Under the pieces are notes generated by a model. That model searched no databases, had not been told where the DNA came from, and saw nothing but the letters and a program-made list of their open reading frames with translations. The translations under genes and the position numbers were made by a program. Shown here piece by piece: positions 60,907 through 64,000 of a stretch of 64,000 nucleotides of DNA. The number at the start of each line of letters is the position of its first letter. The first letter of the stretch is position 1. The stretch is from Gemmata massiliana. Lineage in GTDB: Bacteria; Planctomycetota; Planctomycetia; Gemmatales; Gemmataceae. The stretch is from NCBI RefSeq assembly GCF_901538265.1, contig NZ_LR593886.1, positions 9,135,738-9,199,737 of the forward strand, given 5' to 3'.

Positions 60907-61067
60907 GCACGCCGCCTCGTCCGTCTCCTCCGGCGGCGCGGGAATCGCTGCCGAGGCGAAGTCGATCATTTTCGACGAGGCTGACATCGTCCGCGGGATG
61001 CACCCAGTACCGAGCCGTAGTCGGTGCGTAAAATCGGATGTACGCCCCGCCATCCACGGGAACTGCG

Positions 61068-62108
61068 ATGAGCAACGATTCGCTCCCTGATTACAATGCG
61101 ACCGGGCAGGACTTCGGCCACCGCGAGCACCTCGGGTATTCCGGCCCGTCAATCATCGATATCCATGCCCACGTCACGATGACCCGGCCGGACGAGGCGA
61201 CCGAAGGGGGCTCAAGCGCGGCGGAGCTGATGCTCGCGACAGCGGTCGAGTTCGGTATCGGGCGAACGTACAGCATGTGCCCGCCGCAAGACATTGTGCC
61301 CCTCCGCGAGCGCCTCGGGAACGCCCTTTCCTTCAACGGCATGATCTCCAAGAAACCGGACGAACCCGATGACGCCGCGTACCGGACCCTGGACCTGTTC
61401 CTCCGAGCCGGGATCGAGATCATCAAGCTCTGGGCGGCACCGCGCGGCCGGGACCGCGGTTTGGTACTCGACGCGCCGTGGCGGATCGAGGCGGTGAAGC
61501 GTGCCCGCGCGGCCGGCATTCGCGTCGTCATGGTCCACGTCGGTGATCCCGACGCCTGGTGGACGCACACGTACCAGGACGTGGCGAAATTCGGCACGAA
61601 GGCCGATCAGTACCTGCCGCTCCGCAAAATGATCGAACTGTTCCCGGATCTGACCTGGATCGGCGCACACATGGGCGGCGATCCGGAGCACCCCGATCAT
61701 CTCGAGCGGTTGCTGGAGGAGTTCCCTCAGCTCCATTTCGATACCAGTGCGACGAAGTGGCAGGTGCGCGAGGTTTCACGGCACCGCGATGCCATTCGTG
61801 CGCTCGTGTGCCGGTACCCGGACCGGTTTCTGTTCGGGTCCGATCTGGTCACCGGGCACACGCACGTTCGCGAGCACTATGTCAGCCGGTACTGGTGCCA
61901 GCGCACCTTGTGGGAGAGCGGATGGACGGGGCCGAGCCCTATTCACGATCCGGACTACGCTCCGCGTGACGGTGAAGGGCCTCGCCCCATGCTGCGCGGG
62001 GTGGATCTGCCAAGCGACGTGTTGGAGAAGGTCTATTCGGGGAACGCGCGGCGCATCTTGAGGTTGGCTGCGTCGCCGGTTGACCGCACCGGCCGGCCCG
62101 TACCGTAA
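61068..62108 (+). CDS. Amidohydrolase-2 family metal-dependent hydrolase
   Basis: A 346-residue protein. IIDIHAHVTM gives the two metal-binding His of the TIM-barrel amidohydrolase-2 family; WIGAHMGGDPEHPDHLERLL and RFLFGSDLVTGH supply the later His and Asp. VLEKVYSGNARRILRL closes the barrel. Members hydrolyse or decarboxylate small carboxylates; the substrate is not predictable. The start at 61068 precedes the barrel by about 30 residues. Confidence 0.85.
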   Translation: MSNDSLPDYNATGQDFGHREHLGYSGPSIIDIHAHVTMTRPDEATEGGSSAAELMLATAVEFGIGRTYSMCPPQDIVPLRERLGNALSFNGMISKKPDEPDDAAYRTLDLFLRAGIEIIKLWAAPRGRDRGLVLDAPWRIEAVKRARAAGIRVVMVHVGDPDAWWTHTYQDVAKFGTKADQYLPLRKMIELFPDLTWIGAHMGGDPEHPDHLERLLEEFPQLHFDTSATKWQVREVSRHRDAIRALVCRYPDRFLFGSDLVTGHTHVREHYVSRYWCQRTLWESGWTGPSPIHDPDYAPRDGEGPRPMLRGVDLPSDVLEKVYSGNARRILRLAASPVDRTGRPVP

Positions 62109-62115
62109 CTACGGG

Positions 62116-62567
62116 GTGAAACTCGCCTGGCTCACTGACATCCACACCTGAACTTCCTTCGGCCCGCAGCGCGGGCAGCGTTCCTTGGCACGCTCGTTGA
62201 CACCGACGCGGACGGTTTTGTCATCACGGGCGACACCGGGCCTCGCTCTTCACCTGGACGCGATCGACGACGCGGTCCAACATCCGGTACACTTCGTGCT
62301 GGGCAACCACGGTTTCTACCCCCGTGAGTCGTGCTGGCACGAGGGGCAAATCTCGAACGACGACTGGCTGTCGTTCTTCACCTGTAAGGCGGGCGGTGCT
62401 GTGTTGGCGGAAGCAATGGTGGGAGCGTCGAACCAGACGATGACGGTGCTGAGTGGTCACACGCACGGGGGTGGGAGGTTCAAATCTTGCCGAATCTTCG
62501 GGTGCTAACCGGTGGCGCCAAGTACGGGCGGCCGGACGTGCAGCGGGTGATTACGGTCACCGCGTGA
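62116..62567 (+). pseudogene. Broken metallophosphoesterase
   Basis: From GTG 62116 the sequence reads KLAWLTDIH, then stops; in the next frame it continues HLNFLRPAARAAFLGTLVDT and ADGFVITGDTG. A later frame has VHFVLGNHGFYPRESCW and TVLSGHTHGGGRF, and the end VLTGGAKYGRPDVQRVITVT lies in yet another. These are the D-x-H, GD, GNH and GHTH motifs of calcineurin-like phosphoesterases, spread over at least three frames by indels. Confidence 0.7.
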
Positions 62568-62689
62568 ATGGAACGGAGTTGCGGAAGCGCTCAGTAACAG
62601 TGGTCGCCTCGTCTTCCCCCAGGGACTCAACGGGCGCTCTGGTGTTGTGACCGAGGTTTCACAACGCGACTGAGTGCGAGATACGGCAC

Positions 62690-64000
62690 TCATGTTTTCG
62701 ACCGCCACATCTTCACCAGACAAACGGCTTGTGCCGGGTGATCAACCGTCACCTCGCACTCGTCGCTCTGCCCACCACCCACCTTGGTAAAATCCTGTTT
62801 CGGGGTCAGCGCCCAAACCTCGTACCGTGTCGCCCCGTTCCACGGCGCCGGGGCGATGGCGAGCCGGACCACTCCACCCATACCGGACGTCCGCGCGAGG
62901 AGTACGTTCACTCGTTCTCCGGCGCCGGCGAGCGCGGCGACCCCAGCCAGGGACTTGCCCGGGAGTCGCTTGAGACCGCACAGTTCCTTGAACGCGAGGA
63001 ACGCGCCGAACGCACGGGATGGTACCCCGTGCGGGGAGAACAGTCCCATCCCCGAGGCCTCGGCGGTGAAGTAGTTCGCCACGTTCACCGGAGCGTCTTG
63101 TAAGGCGATGAGTGAGGCGACCGTGAACGCGGCCCCTTCCGCGCTGTTGACCCGCGCGTACCACTTCTCGCGCGCCGAGGCGTCCTTCGCCGTGAGCCCG
63201 GACCAGTCGCCGTCCGGAAGGAAGTTCCATTCGTTCAGGTGGCTCTCGGTGGCCCGGAACCCGGCCCCGTCGAGTAGCGCCCGTACCCCTTTCGCCCGGC
63301 GGACCAGTTCGGACGGGTCGGCGGTGTAGCAGTGCCACGAGAGGAAGTCGAGCGGGGCCTCGTCCTTCTTGCACCGGGCCAGGAGTGCCTTCAGGAACGC
63401 GGTCGGGGCGAGTGCGTCACCTTTGAGGTCGCCGGAGTTCCCCAACCCCGGGCCGCCGATCTTGATCTCCGGGAACTCCTTCCGCAGGGCCACGGCGGCC
63501 GTCGCGTACAGGCGCAGGTACTCGGCATCCGTTCCAGTCCAACAGTTCGGGCGGTTGTCCGGTTCGTTCCAGATCTCCCAGTACTTGATGGGCAACTTGA
63601 GCCCCTTGGCCCAGCCCCGCGTGTAGTGCCGGACGATCCCCGCGCACACCGCGGCCCACTTCCCGAAATCCTTCGGCGGGCGCGCGTGGCGCTTCGCTTT
63701 CTGGTGCTCGATGCTCTCGCCCAAGCGGTACACGATCTCGGCGCCGCAATCGTGGACCGCCTTCACGTACTCGTCGGTTCGCTCGAAGTCGTAGCTCTCG
63801 GGCTTGGCCGGGTCGGCGCCCGGATCGGGGAACACCGCGTGGACGTCCACCACGTCCGGATTGGGCCAGTGGCTGTCGTGCAGTCGGGCCAACGGGAACG
63901 CCGCGTCCTTCCACCGGTCCGAGAGGTCGAGTAGCCCGCCCGCCGCGAGCGGGCCGCCGTTCACCCCGTGGAGCGCGCGGATCGGGTCGCCCGGCGAACG
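62690..64000 (-). CDS. GH39-like glycoside hydrolase, cut by the window edge
   Basis: The gene enters from the right edge: twelve sense codons precede the GTG at 63964. The catalytic TIM barrel shows the acid/base Glu in PIKYWEIWNEPDNRPN, FLSWHCYTADPSELVRRAKG, and the likely nucleophile Glu in THLNEWNF-type SHLNEWNFLPDG. A C-terminal beta domain follows (VRLAIAPAPWNGATRYEVWA). GH39 enzymes include beta-xylosidases and iduronidase. The N-terminus lies outside the window. Confidence 0.75.
   Translation of the reverse strand, partial: RSPGDPIRALHGVNGGPLAAGGLLDLSDRWKDAAFPLARLHDSHWPNPDVVDVHAVFPDPGADPAKPESYDFERTDEYVKAVHDCGAEIVYRLGESIEHQKAKRHARPPKDFGKWAAVCAGIVRHYTRGWAKGLKLPIKYWEIWNEPDNRPNCWTGTDAEYLRLYATAAVALRKEFPEIKIGGPGLGNSGDLKGDALAPTAFLKALLARCKKDEAPLDFLSWHCYTADPSELVRRAKGVRALLDGAGFRATESHLNEWNFLPDGDWSGLTAKDASAREKWYARVNSAEGAAFTVASLIALQDAPVNVANYFTAEASGMGLFSPHGVPSRAFGAFLAFKELCGLKRLPGKSLAGVAALAGAGERVNVLLARTSGMGGVVRLAIAPAPWNGATRYEVWALTPKQDFTKVGGGQSDECEVTVDHPAQAVCLVKMWRSKT

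Overview
The window looks like a chromosome segment of a Gemmata-type planctomycete. It is GC-rich and carries several families typical of that group: two TIGR03066-type secreted paralogues plus one broken copy, two members of the family that starts MTEAEWL, a DUF1559 pseudopilin-like protein, a PEP-CTERM protein, and a Ser/Thr kinase fused to TPRs. The assignment rests on recognising these families by eye, not on a database search.

Layout. 1-26.25 kb is host-like accessory chromosome: small stress or hypothetical genes (DUF3072, VOC, SnoaL-like, DUF1328), an SOS-type SRAP gene beside a Y-family polymerase fragment and a small SRAP-like protein, an ArsR regulator, a large membrane kinase with TPRs that is frameshifted near its 3' end, a CusR/CusS-type two-component pair, and many decayed genes. 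26.3-33.9 kb is a compact, mostly minus-strand mobile island: orphan adenine methylase, small terminase subunit, primase-helicase, DNA-binding/excisionase-like protein, Gemmata-type hypothetical, and a tyrosine integrase whose 5' end abuts the 3' half of a tRNA-Met gene. It has no capsid genes and resembles a P4/PICI-type phage satellite. 35-53 kb is a late phage operon read right to left: Mu gpT-like major capsid, DUF2190 decoration protein, HK97-gp10-like and tail-tube proteins, beta-helix protein, tail chaperones with a likely -1 frameshift, tape measure, Cys-rich tail protein, then a glycosyltransferase, a DNA methylase, a second glycosyltransferase, and papain-like and trypsin-like secreted proteases. 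I found no large terminase, portal or maturation protease. 53.1-57.3 kb is a divergent plus-strand early operon: DUF3102 protein, TET/JBP-type oxygenase, MerR-like regulator and a second primase followed by inverted iteron-like repeats. 57.3-64 kb returns to host-like genes: beta-propeller, DUF3224, RibD/DHFR-like, amidohydrolase, a broken metallophosphoesterase and a GH39-like glycosidase cut by the window edge.

How it may work together. The oxygenase in the early operon and the methylase plus two glycosyltransferases in the late operon together suggest a phage DNA base-hypermodification pathway. The two primase genes each end in paired inverted arrays of short repeats, which are candidate replication origins, and their presence argues for two separate elements lying next to each other. 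The left island carries a small terminase but no virion genes, and the right module carries virion genes but no recognisable packaging motor. This fits a satellite next to a damaged helper-type prophage, but that is inference.
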